Assembly (NCBI RefSeq): GCF_009017415.1
Contig: NC_092405.1
Coordinates: 1,736,001 to 1,800,000 of the forward strand
Source of the DNA: Aspergillus flavus
Taxonomy: Eukaryota > Ascomycota > Eurotiomycetes > Eurotiales > Aspergillaceae
Direction of reading: 5' to 3'
DNA length: 64,000 nucleotides
The notes under the pieces were generated by a model. The model had not been told where the DNA came from. It saw nothing but the letters and a program-made list of their open reading frames with translations, and made no database searches. Within the stretch, counting starts at the first letter, position 1. Every line of letters begins with the position of its first letter. Below, one piece after another: positions 35,931-46,941 of the stretch. The position numbers and the translations under genes are program-made.

Positions 35931-37112
35931 CTAAACCGTGCAAGCCCTTTCTTCAGGAACGGGCTTCCGTGGTCTATCATTAAACAACCCGAGACAATCG
36001 TCCAATCTGTCCGACCATTCCCAGGTGTCCGGATTCAACCCATCCTCCCCGTTAACAGCAAGTTGAGCTTGCCCCAACCAGCAATCCCAAGCCTCTGTAT
36101 CCGGTGCGATACGTCCAGTCTTCACCCACCTAGTCGACCCGGTCAATTTAATCGCATTCCATAGCGCCTGTCGGAAGCTCCGCTTCTCCCTAGGCGCCTG
36201 GGAAACAGGCCCAACTTCCTGAATGTGAAGCGCCGAATAATCCCAGTGTAATCTCTCAGGTAAGGCCGCAACCATCCAGTACGCAGCATTGAGCAAAAGA
36301 TACGACGCACCGAAGGCGACTTGCATGCGTGCTCCCGAGTTTCCGAGCGCAATAACCCCGAACATGAGCATCATTGTTCCGAGGAGCGCGAGGGAGCGAT
36401 ACCACGTTCCCGAGAGAAGGTAGTTGCATCGTTCGGGGGCGAAGAAGAGCGGTCGGGCGACGCTTTCGTCACACTCGACGATTATGAAAGCACCGTTTGG
36501 GTAGCAGATTATCACGTCACCGGTCGGGATATCGTCTCGGCCAGTCACACGTTTTCCAAGCTTCAAGGACCATTTGCACATAATACCGAGAAGGGATGAG
36601 AGGCACGAGAGGAGAATGGTCGCTATCAGCGCCCATCCGTCATTGAAATGGATCGAGAGGCCAAGCAGTGCGATCGACATGGCACAGCCGATGATGGCGA
36701 GTAGGGAGAGTAGGCTGAAGGCTTGAGCCTTGATCAATGCATCTTTCGGATCTCCTCCAGGATTGATCGTGATTCGATATTTGCGGACCGTGTAATCGGA
36801 GTCGCTTTTCATCGATTCATCCCCGGGAAGTATGATGTGGGGAATGCGGTAGACGTGAGGCCGGCAATTTCCTGAGTGGATGCCCAGCACGGTACCTGGA
36901 ACATCATCTAGACGGAGTGGTCGCGAGGGTCTCATAAACGCCTGGGGTGCGGGCAAGAGGCGTGGGAGAAAGGTGAAGGCTGATAATGTCGAGACTTGGT
37001 AGTTCACCGACACGGAACCCTCACCCAAAATGGCGAGGAAACCGACGATGTCGAGGTGAAAGTCTTCGAAACTGTCATTGAAGAACATGATGAGCTGTGT
37101 GGTGTCAGGCAA
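35931..37112 (-). CDS. Polytopic membrane protein, family not assigned
   Basis: A single exon of 393 aa (Met1 at 37112; Met9 is an alternative start). Residues 1-125 are soluble and contain PRLLPAPQAFMRPSRPLRLD. Four hydrophobic helices follow at about 129-153, 160-181, 238-258 and 265-285. The C-terminal ~100 residues are soluble and include WDYSALHIQEVGP and WEWSDRLDDCLGLFNDRPR. Aspergillus genomes hold families of such uncharacterised proteins ending in a WxxRLDDCLGLF-like motif. No catalytic motif is seen. It is predicted to sit in a cellular membrane; function unknown. Confidence 0.72.
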   Translation of the reverse strand: MPDTTQLIMFFNDSFEDFHLDIVGFLAILGEGSVSVNYQVSTLSAFTFLPRLLPAPQAFMRPSRPLRLDDVPGTVLGIHSGNCRPHVYRIPHIILPGDESMKSDSDYTVRKYRITINPGGDPKDALIKAQAFSLLSLLAIIGCAMSIALLGLSIHFNDGWALIATILLSCLSSLLGIMCKWSLKLGKRVTGRDDIPTGDVIICYPNGAFIIVECDESVARPLFFAPERCNYLLSGTWYRSLALLGTMMLMFGVIALGNSGARMQVAFGASYLLLNAAYWMVAALPERLHWDYSALHIQEVGPVSQAPREKRSFRQALWNAIKLTGSTRWVKTGRIAPDTEAWDCWLGQAQLAVNGEDGLNPDTWEWSDRLDDCLGLFNDRPRKPVPEERACTV

Positions 37113-38810
37113 AAGAGTGTGTTATGCGGGTATCCTCTGTATATTTAAGGACACGACCGACGGTGAGGTTTTGTTACTTTCTCCGCGGCTCAACAGCTAT
37201 GGCCGTCCACTTTTATTTTTCATCCGGCGAGGCTGAAACCCTTCCCCGTGGAGCCCATTATTGGCCAGACGCTCGAGCGCATAAGCGCTTGAAACTTGCA
37301 AAGACTTCATTGGCAGATTGTGGTTCATTTGCGCCGGGGCCAAGTGAGGGACTTTTTAGGGCTCATTGATTGGAGGTGGACAGATTAGGTGCATATAGGC
37401 TGAAAGCCAAGAGTATTTGAGCCAATGGTTCCGACTTGGGGTAATGATTTGCGGGCCGATCCTTTGAGTACCAACTCGGGCATCCATCATCCATCAAGAG
37501 CCATTATACAAGGCTTTTTCCTCAGGCGCCTTTTCTCTTCTATATCATCGTCGGATCTATTTGGTTATTTAGCTTGTGGCAAATTGGTGGAAGTTCAGGA
37601 TTCACTCACTGGCTGTGGAAAAGACATGATTGCATCAACGCATTTGTGTCTGCCTAACCACTAGCCAAAGGATGAAAGTCCCTTGTCGTTATGCGATTCT
37701 TGTATCCGCGCCAGGAAGATTTGCCACATTCCAGCGCTCATTCAGCCTGATCATTATACCTCGTCCCAAATCAAATCCTGGAGTTGAACTCAAATAATGG
37801 GTGCGTTTCACCATTTTCAGGATCGCGGCAAAGGATCCCGAATTGCACCGTATCTCCGCATCGTATCCAACCATAAGTAGGTATGCTAAGCGCCTAGATC
37901 TGGAGATATGAGGATGTTTCGATTAACCGTTTTCCTCCACCATCGATGCTAATCGAGAGTCACTATGATGGTGGCTCCAAGAATCCTGGAGCAGCCAGTA
38001 CAATAATGTACAGCCCTAGGAGAATATAATGGTGGGCACAGCCTGCTAGCTCAACGTATCTGGACTGACACCGATGGTTGGGGCTGAGCGTTGGCTGTAT
38101 AACTTGACATGGTTTAGGCAACATGATTATTGCCGTATTGCACTTTCTCTTTTCTTCATTTCCTCTTTCTCTTTTTCTTTGGTGATCTTTTTATGAACGA
38201 AAAAGTATCATGTGAAATCCACAGGAGGATGGTAATCGAGAGAGTAAAATATTATCAGGAACTACCCATCACTAGCGACTCTCACCGCGCACTTTGTGCT
38301 TCGCTGCGGATGCCAATGTACTGTGAGAAATGTAGCTGTTCTAGCGGTCAACTAGTTACCCACATGAACATGGGTAAATCCCTGCCAACCTTTCGAGATA
38401 TGTTTCTGCCTGCGAAGTCTAGACCCTGTACCTCCAATAGGTCGTGACATGCACAAAGTCGACCAATTCGAAATAGGAAACCCGACCAGATCCATGGAGA
38501 ACCGCCGATTCTCGGAACGGATCAGATAAGATACCCGGTCCCCTTCGGAGACTCCACGGAGGTCCCATCAGTTGACACGGAGTAAACACGAATTTCCCGT
38601 CACCCGGACATAAGTACAAAGACATATTCGGACAAGCTAAGCGAAAGAATACGATGGTCTTACATTTATCGAGCGGATGTTTCATCAATCCGAGCCCCGA
38701 GAGTTATCACCGACTCTTAAAAGCCAGGATTCGTCCTCTCTGACACCAAAAGTTGGCATGCAAACACGGATCTTAACATAACTCGGAATGACGCCAATAG
38801 TCCTGTCACC
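37113..38810. other. Divergent intergenic region, no gene seen
   Basis: It lies between the membrane protein start (-) and the flavoprotein start (+). A pyrimidine-rich run is at ~38143-38185. Only short frames without coding character were found. Confidence 0.5.
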
Positions 38811-40177
38811 ATGTTAGCCAAACTGCTACTCATCTCTAAGCTCTTTGGACCAATCTTTGGTCAAATATACGCCATACTTGGAGAGGCGGTTTCCACCCGC
38901 TTACACCGACTCACCTACCGCGCTGTCGAGCATCCGCGCAATGTTGTCGTTATTGGTGCTTCTTTCGCTGGATACCACGCGGCTAAATGCCTTGCTAGTT
39001 CGCTTCCAACTGGATACCGGGCTGTGGTTATCGAGAAGAATACCCATTTTCAGTTGACTTGGGTTTTGCCGCGGTTTAGCGTGGTGAATGGCCACGAACA
39101 TAAGGCTTTCATTCCTTATGGCCCTTACCTTGATCATGTTCCCAAAGGTTCTTATCAATGGGTTCGTGATAGTGTTGAGCGAATTGTACCCGGTGAGAAT
39201 GGACATACGGGGAAGGTAGAGCTCGCCTCTGGTAAGGATATTGAATTCGACTACTTGGTGCTTGCGACTGGGGCATCTGGAGCACTTCCATCGCGAGTAC
39301 CAGCCGGGAGCAAACAGGAAGGCATAGACCAGCTACTCGCTGAGCAGGAAAAGCTCCGAGCTGCGACGAATGTGGTCATTGTTGGTGGTGGAGCTGCGGG
39401 AATTGAGCTCGTGGCAGATGCTAAATCGCGATATCCTGAAAAAAGTGTCACGTTAGTCCATTCCCGGAAGACACTGCTGGGTCGGTTTGGTCCTAGGCTG
39501 GGAGAAAAGGCATTGCAAGCACTTGAAGAGCTAGGAGTGAGGACTATAATGGGCGAAAGGGTACTTAGCGACAATGCAGAGGGCAGGAATGTCACGTTGA
39601 GCTCAGGTGAAACTCTCGCGTGCGATTACTTGGTACGATTCTTGCAACTTTGTGTTTGAATTCTGCTAATTCTCCAGGTGAAATGTGTTGGCCAAAGTCC
39701 CAACTCGAAGTTAATACAGGCGCTGTCACCCGAATCGATCTCTGAGACAGGCCATGTTAAAGTTCGCCCCACCCTTCAGTTATCGGACACATCGTTCAAG
39801 AATATTTATGCTGCCGGGGATATCGTAGATATGGACAATATCAAGAATGGGAGAGCAGCAGTGGAACAGGCTCAGGCTGTCGCACAGAATATCGTGCGAT
39901 CCATCAAGTCGCAGAATCAGCTCGAGTACCGTCCGCAGTGGTGGGAGGGAATGACGAAGCTACACGTAGGACTAGTAAGTGGCTTGTCTGTTGGCTCTTC
40001 ATATACTGCATAGCTGACACCACACAGGGTAAAGCCTTGGTTTGGATGGGCGATGGCTCGGCCGAAATAATCATGTCCATGAAGTGCCGAGCGGAGGAGT
40101 TGGACAGCGCAAAGGTGTGGAAGTTCTTCGGAGTGAAGCCATACATGGATGAGGGATATGAACTGAAAAGGGATTAG
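38811..40177 (+). CDS. AIF/AMID-like FAD-dependent oxidoreductase, 3 exons
   Basis: Exons 38811-39632, 39678-39974 and 40028-40177 give 422 aa. The FAD-binding Rossmann motif is VVVIGASFAGYHAA (~45-58). The ATG motif is YLVLATGASG (~149-156). The NAD(P)H-binding motif is VVIVGGGAAGIEL (~188-200), and NIYAAGDIVDMDN is the second FAD contact. This is the order of AMID/FSP1-type flavoproteins, related to AIF and type II NADH dehydrogenases. A hydrophobic N-terminus (MLAKLLLISKLFGPIFG) suggests membrane association and no obvious matrix presequence. It probably reduces quinones or another acceptor with NAD(P)H. A death-linked role is only by family analogy. Confidence 0.88.
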
Positions 40178-40917
40178 AGTATACAGCCATACCTGCGGTG
40201 CACATCCTCTGCAGGTGAGCATGTAAGAGCTTTCGCTTGACTTTGTTTGGAAAAGGACTGTTTTGTTTGATTTGCAGCCCGTGGGCAATGTTAGTGAATA
40301 ATGTTGATGTATGAGGCGTGGGCAGAAACCCAATATTACAGCACCGGCCAACTTTCAAAGCACACGTACACAATAATCTGTTGCTCTATATATACAATCG
40401 GGAAGATGTGAAATCGGTCTATCTATCACTACCCACTCGTTAACAATCTTCCACCATCCACATTAAAGAAGAATTTGTCGACACGCGGCTTGTCCAATGC
40501 ATCACACGAGCATTCTATGCACGCCCCAAAATTGTAGACCTACTTGTCGGTAATCTTGGGCCTCGTTTACACTGTAACGTCTTGGCATAAAGGGAATGCT
40601 GATCTTGGGGGAGGCAAATGTGACCTGTCCCGACCAATTGGTCACATATCCATTAATCATATCTCGCTTATTCCAGATATGCATGCATGCAAAAATACGG
40701 GGAAACGTTTTCCAGTTACTTTCAAAGCAATGCATGTGGAAATTCAGCTGTAAACATTGCCCCTGGCCAATCCCCGGTCCCACCCCTTGCATACTTCGCG
40801 TGTCTGCCACCAAAACAGAGAACGTTTTAAGAATGAACTCTCACCTGCACGTTCTAATTGAAGTAACCCCTGTCTCACTGAATATGCAGTCTTGATGATT
40901 ATAGGATTGTATTGACA
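40178..40917. other. Intergenic, no gene seen
   Basis: It holds the 3' flank of the flavoprotein gene and the promoter of the KDSR-like gene. Short antisense frames only. Confidence 0.5.
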
Positions 40918-42057
40918 ATGTTTGGAAATAAATTTGATGTGAACGGCAAGGTCTTACATCCTCCATTTCTGTCATCCGTATATGCTAACATCCACCAGTT
41001 AGTAGTAGTAGCGGGGGGATCGAGGGGGTTAGGCAAGGCGCTCGCACTAGAGCTAGCATCAAAGGGTACGATCCTATTATTACCGTCCAAAAGAAGTCCC
41101 TCCACATCGTGCATCGTTCTCTACAGTGGACTCGTATCAAGCTTACAAGAACCAGGCGCTAATCTGCTCATCCTCGCCCGAACGGAAGCTACATTACAAG
41201 ATACGCAGCTTGAAGTCGAAGCTGCATGTGTATCGTCAAAGCAAATTGTGGATACACGGGTTGTTGATTTGACCAAACCTGATGAAGTACACCCCCACCA
41301 TACATAACGTGTTTATTATTTCTTTCTAATTAAGCAGATAACTAGAGCCTTACGACACTACCACCCCCCTGACATCCTTGTTTGCACAGCTGGAGGCACT
41401 CCCACCCAGGTCGGCTTTCTCGCCGATATCCCCCCGGAAAATCTCACCTCGTGCATGGAGTCAAACTACTACACCACAATATTCGCCGTCCAATGTTGCC
41501 TGAGATTATGGCTCGTTGCCCCGCAGACACCCTCACCCAGACATATCATCCTCACATCATCGACCGCCGCTTTCCTCGGGCTACCAGGTTATATAGCCTA
41601 CACACCCACCAAAGTAGCTATCCGCGCGTTGGCTGATACCCTTCGCCAAGAACTCCTTCTTTACGGAAAAGATGCATTTAGAGTCCATTGCTGTTTCCCA
41701 GGGACATTCCTATCCGAGTCGTTTTCCCAGGGTCAGGAGCACAAACCCGGGCTTACGAAAGTTCTCGAGGGAACTAGTATGTCTAAGGAGGATCTGGAGC
41801 AGAAGATACCCGGTGCCAGAGAGGTGGCGAGGAAAATTGTCTGGGGCTTGGAGAAGGGGAAGACGTACATCGCGGTTGACTTTCAGACGGAGCTTCTGCT
41901 GAATAATATGCGTGGGCCGAGTCCACGGTTCTGGGCAGTGTGTGATTTCTTCCTGGGATTGTTGGCGTCTTTCGTGTGGTGGATAGTCCGAATTGATTTT
42001 GATAGGAAGACTACAAGGTATGGGGCGACGAGGAATGCAAGGGATAGTCGGGTTTAA
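40918..42057 (+). CDS. 3-ketodihydrosphingosine reductase-like SDR, 4 exons
   Basis: Exons 40918-40950, 40999-41065, 41156-41286 and 41338-42057 give 316 aa. The start MFGNKFDVNGK is followed by the nucleotide-binding VVVAGGSRGLGKAL (~13-26). LVCTAGG replaces the usual NNAG. The active site is TSSTAAFLG (Ser ~152) and YTPTK (Tyr ~165, Lys ~169). A C-terminal hydrophobic segment (FFLGLLASFVWWIV) would hold it in the ER membrane. This is the layout of Tsc10/KDSR, which reduces 3-ketodihydrosphingosine to dihydrosphingosine with NADPH in sphingolipid synthesis. It lacks the long N-terminal membrane segment of typical KDSR proteins, so a paralogue with another lipid-like substrate is possible. 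Confidence 0.82.
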
Positions 42058-42631
42058 TCTTGCGTCTGCGGTGCTCAACATGAAATTTGAGCCATGTGGA
42101 TTACTGTATACTGACATGTACTAATGCCGTCAGGTCAAACGTCCTAATCTAATTTCTAATGATAATAGCGTCCAATATTGTGAGACAGTGCTCGCATTCC
42201 GATTATCCGTTACTTCCTCCTTTGAATCTTCGCTGGTTGCATCCATGGTGGGTCCTGTGGTACAGAGCGCATTTATAATCAACTTAGCTCATGATTATCC
42301 TAAGTGTTACTTGAAGTACAGCAATCATTACGTGAGAAATCCATATTTACAGTTATCGAACTATAAATTTTGAGATGGTACAAGGACCAACCAATGGCTG
42401 TAGAGCTCCGGAGAGCGCTGGCCAATGGAAAGCCGTAAAAGGGGTATCGGCCTCGGCACCGGATCCGAGCATTTGTCAGCCGTGATTTTCTGGCATCCAA
42501 AGAGATTCCATGCAATTCATTCACCATATCGAAAATCTATAAATCGCTATGGGCTTACCCACGATGGCCATTATCCAGCAGGGCAAACCATTCCCGTTCT
42601 CCCCTCATAATCATAAACCAAGATAGTCACA
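42058..42631. other. Intergenic; promoter of the ene-reductase gene
   Basis: No gene is seen. The right end carries a TATA box at 42538. Confidence 0.5.
42538..42543 (+). promoter_or_regulatory. TATA box of ene-reductase gene
   Basis: TATAAA lies 94 bases before the ATG at 42632. Confidence 0.5.
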
Positions 42632-43951
42632 ATGGGATCCATCTCTTCCACATCCCCCTCCGTGGTCAAAGCTGACAGCACCCCCTACTTCACCCCCGCC
42701 AACAATGCAGGTGCCGCTGTCAACCCCGACGACCCTAACACTCCCACCCTCTTCAAACCCTTGCGCATCCGCGATGTGACCCTTAAGAACCGCATTATCG
42801 TGTCCCCCATGTGCATGTACTCCGCCGAATCAGACCCCACCTCCCCCTTCGTCGGCGCCCTGACCGACTACCACATCGCACATCTGGGCCAATTCGCACT
42901 CAAAGGCGCCGGCTTGGTCTTCGTCGAGGCACAGGCCGTCCAGCCCAATGGACGTATCTCGCCCCACGACGTCGGTCTCTGGCAAGATGGAGCCGACTCA
43001 GAACAATTCAAAGGTCTTCAACGCATCGTACAGTTCTCCCATAGCCAAGGTGCCAAGGTGGCCGTTCAGCTGGCCCACGCCGGTCGGAAAGCTAGTGTCT
43101 TACCCCCATGGGTAGCAGCGCAAGCCGGGAAACATAGTCTTCGGGCTGATGAGAGCGTCTTCGGATGGCCGAAGGACGTGGTCGGTCCTAGTGGCGGTGA
43201 AGAAAATATCTGGGACCCCGCGGAGGGGACATATTGGGCTCCTCGAGAATTGAGCACAGCGGAGATCAAGGAGGTGGTCCAAGCGTTCGCGAAGAGCGCG
43301 GAACTGGCGGTCAAGGCTGGTGTCGATGTCATCGAGATCCATGCGGCACATGGATATCTGTTGAATCAGTTCCTGAGCCCCGCGACCAACAAACGCACCG
43401 ATGAGTACGGTGGTAGCTTTGAGAACCGTGTTCGCATTGTCCGTGAGGTTGCGACTGCTGTCCGTGCTGTCATTCCGAAAGGTATGCCGTTGTTCCTCCG
43501 CATCAGTGCGACCGATTGGCTTGAGGGTCAGCCTGTCGCTGCCGAGTCAGGCAGCTGGGATCTAGAGAGCTCTCTTCGTTTAGTCGAGATCTTGCCAGAA
43601 GTGGGCATTGACTTGGTCGATGTTAGCTCAGGTGGTGTTCATAAGGACCAGAAGATTAAACTGGGTCCTGGATACCAGGTGGATTTGGCCGGAGAGCTGA
43701 GAAAGGCGATCCGGAAAGCTGGCGCATCGACCCTGGTAGGAGGTGTAGGATTGATCACCGAGGCAGAACAGGCGCAGAGCATCGTTCAAGGTGCCGATGA
43801 AGCGCATCAGGCTGAGGCCATCGTGACGGCCAAGGCAGATGTTGTTCTCTTAGCGCGTCAGTTCCTGAGAGAACCTGAATGGGTCATTACCACGGCGAAG
43901 AAGTTAGGAGTTAAGGTGACGCATCCACATCAGTTCTGGCGAGCACTTTAG
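42632..43951 (+). CDS. NADH:flavin oxidoreductase, old yellow enzyme family (YqjM-like)
   Basis: A single exon of 439 aa, one FMN-binding TIM barrel. Visible motifs are LKNRIIVSPMCMYSAE (~51-66; the Cys and Tyr are the YqjM-type FMN-modulating residues), HIAHLGQFALKGAGLVFVEA, VQLAHAGRKAS, the substrate-binding HAAHGYLLNQFLSPATN and EYGGSFENR, and the phosphate-binding LVGGVGLI near the end. It reduces activated C=C bonds with NAD(P)H. An ~40-residue Ser/Thr/Pro-rich N-terminal extension precedes the barrel. It is likely cytosolic and detoxifying. It lies between an SDR and a peroxiredoxin on the same strand, which hints at redox metabolism but shows no operon-like link. Confidence 0.93.
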   Translation: MGSISSTSPSVVKADSTPYFTPANNAGAAVNPDDPNTPTLFKPLRIRDVTLKNRIIVSPMCMYSAESDPTSPFVGALTDYHIAHLGQFALKGAGLVFVEAQAVQPNGRISPHDVGLWQDGADSEQFKGLQRIVQFSHSQGAKVAVQLAHAGRKASVLPPWVAAQAGKHSLRADESVFGWPKDVVGPSGGEENIWDPAEGTYWAPRELSTAEIKEVVQAFAKSAELAVKAGVDVIEIHAAHGYLLNQFLSPATNKRTDEYGGSFENRVRIVREVATAVRAVIPKGMPLFLRISATDWLEGQPVAAESGSWDLESSLRLVEILPEVGIDLVDVSSGGVHKDQKIKLGPGYQVDLAGELRKAIRKAGASTLVGGVGLITEAEQAQSIVQGADEAHQAEAIVTAKADVVLLARQFLREPEWVITTAKKLGVKVTHPHQFWRAL

Positions 43952-44310
43952 ATAAATATGGGCATAGAGGATATGTATGTATAGACATGATAGAACTAAT
44001 GAGTCTTCTGGATTATGATATGCAATTGAGTTTTGAATCGATTAACTTCGGTTAATTCCGGCTCAACCCGGAGGACTCCGGAGTCCGAACTGCACACCTT
44101 GCTTTAGTTAGTCTTTAGCATTACTATTAGTATTGAGAGCTTGCAGTCTTACTAGTAATGAACCCCACTATGGGAATTAGTTGATCTTAATGGATTATGA
44201 TATAATCCTCTACCCCGCGTCCAATTAAATTTACCCCAAAACATCCAACTCACAACACTCACTCTCACCTCTCACCACTACTCAGACCATCACCATACCC
44301 ATCAGTCACC
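43952..44310. other. Intergenic; promoter of peroxiredoxin gene
   Basis: It contains a perfect 14-bp palindrome (listed separately), a TTACTAGTAA near-palindrome at ~44149-44158 close to Yap1-type sites, and a C/A-rich leader before the ATG. Confidence 0.5.
44073..44086. promoter_or_regulatory. 14-bp perfect palindrome GGACTCCGGAGTCC
   Basis: The sequence equals its own reverse complement and carries a central TCCGGA, so it offers CCG/CGG half-sites for a Zn2Cys6 dimer. It lies ~225 bases before the peroxiredoxin start. A role is inferred only from symmetry and position. Confidence 0.35.
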
Positions 44311-45039
44311 ATGGCCCTTAAACCCGGAGATTCCTTCCCCGAGAACGTCGTCTTCCAGTTTGTACTCCCCAATTAATCCGTCCCAGTTCCCCACTAATTG
44401 TTGTCAGGTACGTCCCCTGGACCGAGGAGAAGGGCGACATCACCGCCTGCGGCATCCCCATCCCCTACAACGCCTCCAAAGAATGGGCCGATAAGAAGGT
44501 GGTCCTGTTCTCCGTCCCTGGTTAGTGTCTATTACCTCTCTCGCTCATCGATAAATTGAAACTAACTCGACCTTACAATTCTAGGCGCTTTCACCCCCAC
44601 CTGCTCCGTCAACCACGTTCCCGGATACATCCAGAACCTGCCCCAGCTGAAGGAAAAGGGCGTCCAGGTTGTCGCTGTCGTCGCATCTAATGACCCCTTC
44701 GTCATGAGCGCCTGGGGAAAGGCCAATAAGGTGGAAAATAACGATATTGTATGTATTTTTTCGTGGTGGTTCACAAAGACATCGAATTGCAATATACTGA
44801 TTGCCGCAGCTGTTCCTCTCCGACCCCGACGCCAAGTTCTCGGACAGCATCGGCTGGGCCAACAACGGTCGCACCGGTCGCTATGCCATTGTCATCGATC
44901 ATGGCAAGGTGACCTATGCTCAGATCGAGACCGAGAGGGGTGTGGTTAAGGTGCGTTGACTTCCTGTCCTGTTTGCAATTGCTGGTGCTAACTGATTGGG
45001 TAGGTCTCGGGTGCCGAGGCTGTCTTGGCTCACCTGTGA
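44311..45039 (+). CDS. Peroxiredoxin, Asp f 3 / PMP20 type, 5 exons
   Basis: Exons 44311-44357, 44408-44520, 44585-44748, 44810-44950 and 45004-45039 give 166 aa in frame. The Prx5-class signature is [15 protein letters not shown], with the peroxidatic Cys in TPTC. The start ([19 protein letters not shown]) and the middle ([27 protein letters not shown]) match the Aspergillus allergen Asp f 3 and its homologues. It reduces H2O2 and organic peroxides with thioredoxin or glutathione reductants. The C-terminus (VLAHL) is not a PTS1 signal, so location may be cytosolic or peroxisomal by another route. Four introns in a 730-bp gene are usual for this family. Confidence 0.93.
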
Positions 45040-46563
45040 TTATTCTCGGAACCTCGTTTTCCGAAGTGATGATTATCTAGAGTGAAGCAACTTTCTGCTT
45101 AGCTAGCGTTTTCTTATAATTAAAATTCGCTCTCGATATGCTGGGCCTAGTACTACAGGTTAGTACCAGGCAGGAAAGAGGCGTTATCGAGCGATGACTT
45201 ATGTCTAATGGAAGATTATCCGGTCACCTGTTATATTCTGTAGTCCTCTGTCGATAAGAGCTAACCAGATAAAATACCATATCCAAAGAACGTACCGTCT
45301 CGGTGATAACTACCAATACCATATGTCTGACGGGTCAAGGGGTACAACTCGGCCCGAAATTAGCAATACACTAGAGGACATCGGGCATTATGAATAAGTG
45401 AGAACACCTGCTCAATTCATTGGCCTTTATAAGTGGAGGGAGGCGCCACAGACCTTATGAACTCAACCTTAAGACACATTCAAAACAAAACCGCGGAGTA
45501 ATTCCGGGGGGAAGTGACATGCCGCAACCTTAGAAGTGAAACAAGTTTAGATTAGAGGTCGGCTTTGCCCTGTTGACATGAATTGACAAATACTTGGTGC
45601 ATTAAGGAAGGGTTAAATGACAAGCGAAGGATCCCTTCACTTTGGCAATGGCTGCTGGAGATCACATAGGGTTAGCTCCAATGTCCCTATAAAAGCCCGA
45701 GACGGCGATTACTGAAAACGTTCGTGAAGACTACGTTGGTCTGGAAGAGCCGTCTCAGTTACTGAGGCTACGTTGCTACACTGCAATACTAGTTATCTGT
45801 CTAGTGACTTCGAGCTGCGTGCATTCTTACAGCCAAAGGATCCGTCCTCTCGTTTCACTCGTGTCCCCCGAACATGTAATATGCTGCTTTTGAAAGAACA
45901 GTCCCGTATCCGTTGTGGATAGAGATTCGTATTTTGTATCAAATTTCGTAACAAAGATGAAGAAGCGTGGAGTTGAGTGATAGTAATATCCTTTTAGAGC
46001 GAAGGACTACGATATTCCATAGCACTAGCCATTGAAATAATGAAACTTAATTTCCCCCTTTACCAACTCTATTCTGGTGGTTGTGAGATGTAATCTTACA
46101 AGGCGCATGGTACAGTAAAGAACCTTTATCTCAATTGCCCCGAACCCTATTATGATGAATCATTGCTTCCACACTAACCACACCGTGCCCTAACTCAGTC
46201 GATCACTACCTAGGCTTGACTTGATACAGAACTGGGAATAATATAAGTATCTACCCCATCTACGGTTAATTGAACCCCTGAGCGTACTAAGTGTGCACAT
46301 GCATTATTCGGTGGGGAGCATAGTCTACTGTATGTAAAATTGTATGGGACCAACAGAAATTAACTCTTCATGCCTCAGTGCACACTCTAGTGAGCCAATT
46401 TAGTTCCATCCCTTCTACAATAGGAAGTATAAGTATACCATCATGGACCGGTCCCAAAGTCTCTCTTCCCCTGCTCACCATCAACTTCCATCACACAATC
46501 TCCTTTACATAAAACCAACCAACCCACAATTTAGTTTGACATAAAAGTCCATCTCCAGTCAAC
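45040..46563. other. Intergenic, no gene seen
   Basis: This is 1.5 kb of low coding character. The right end is the promoter and A/C-rich leader of the cysteine-rich peptide gene. Confidence 0.5.
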
Positions 46564-46941
46564 ATGACCACCTTCAAGATCCTCATCACCTTTCTTACCA
46601 TGTTCATTTTCTCCATGCAAACAGTCATGGCCCTCCCCGGCAACACCAATAGCGTCTCTTTTACTCCTGTGCATGCCTCCGAGACTGGAGCTCAGAAGTC
46701 TCCCGCTCCAGCTGAAGACGAGCATTTTGTACGTTTAGCATGACCATTTTACCCACGGCGAAAGCCCACTATGTAGAGGACTTTTGGCATCTTACTAACT
46801 GTATCCGATACTCAGCAACGCGGAAAGTATTGCCATGGCACTTGCAACAAGCAGAAGAAATGCAATTGTTCGGAGGGAAAAGCCACGTACTCTTGTTCAT
46901 GCGTGCATCCGGATCTGAGTTGCTCATGTTGGGTGGTCTAG
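46564..46941 (+). CDS. Small secreted cysteine-rich peptide, 2 exons
   Basis: Exon 1 46564-46728 and exon 2 46816-46941 flank an 87-nt intron (GTACGT..CTCAG, branch TACTAAC), joined in phase 0, giving 96 aa. A signal peptide (~1-23, ending in VMALP) is followed by a ~32-residue Ser/Pro/acidic propeptide-like stretch. The short mature part begins near QRGKYCHGTC. It has eight Cys spaced C-x3-C-x5-C-x-C-x8-C-x-C-x6-C-x-C, enough for four disulfides, with several Lys before the fourth Cys. The layout (signal, acidic pro-part, compact basic Cys core) resembles fungal antifungal peptides such as AFP/PAF, but spacing differs and I cannot assign the family. A good splice donor (GTGAGT) begins right after the stop codon. 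Confidence 0.72.

Noticed and set aside
36321..36599. Plus-strand frame opposite the polytopic membrane protein
   Set aside because: Antisense shadow of a 393-codon gene with clear membrane helices.
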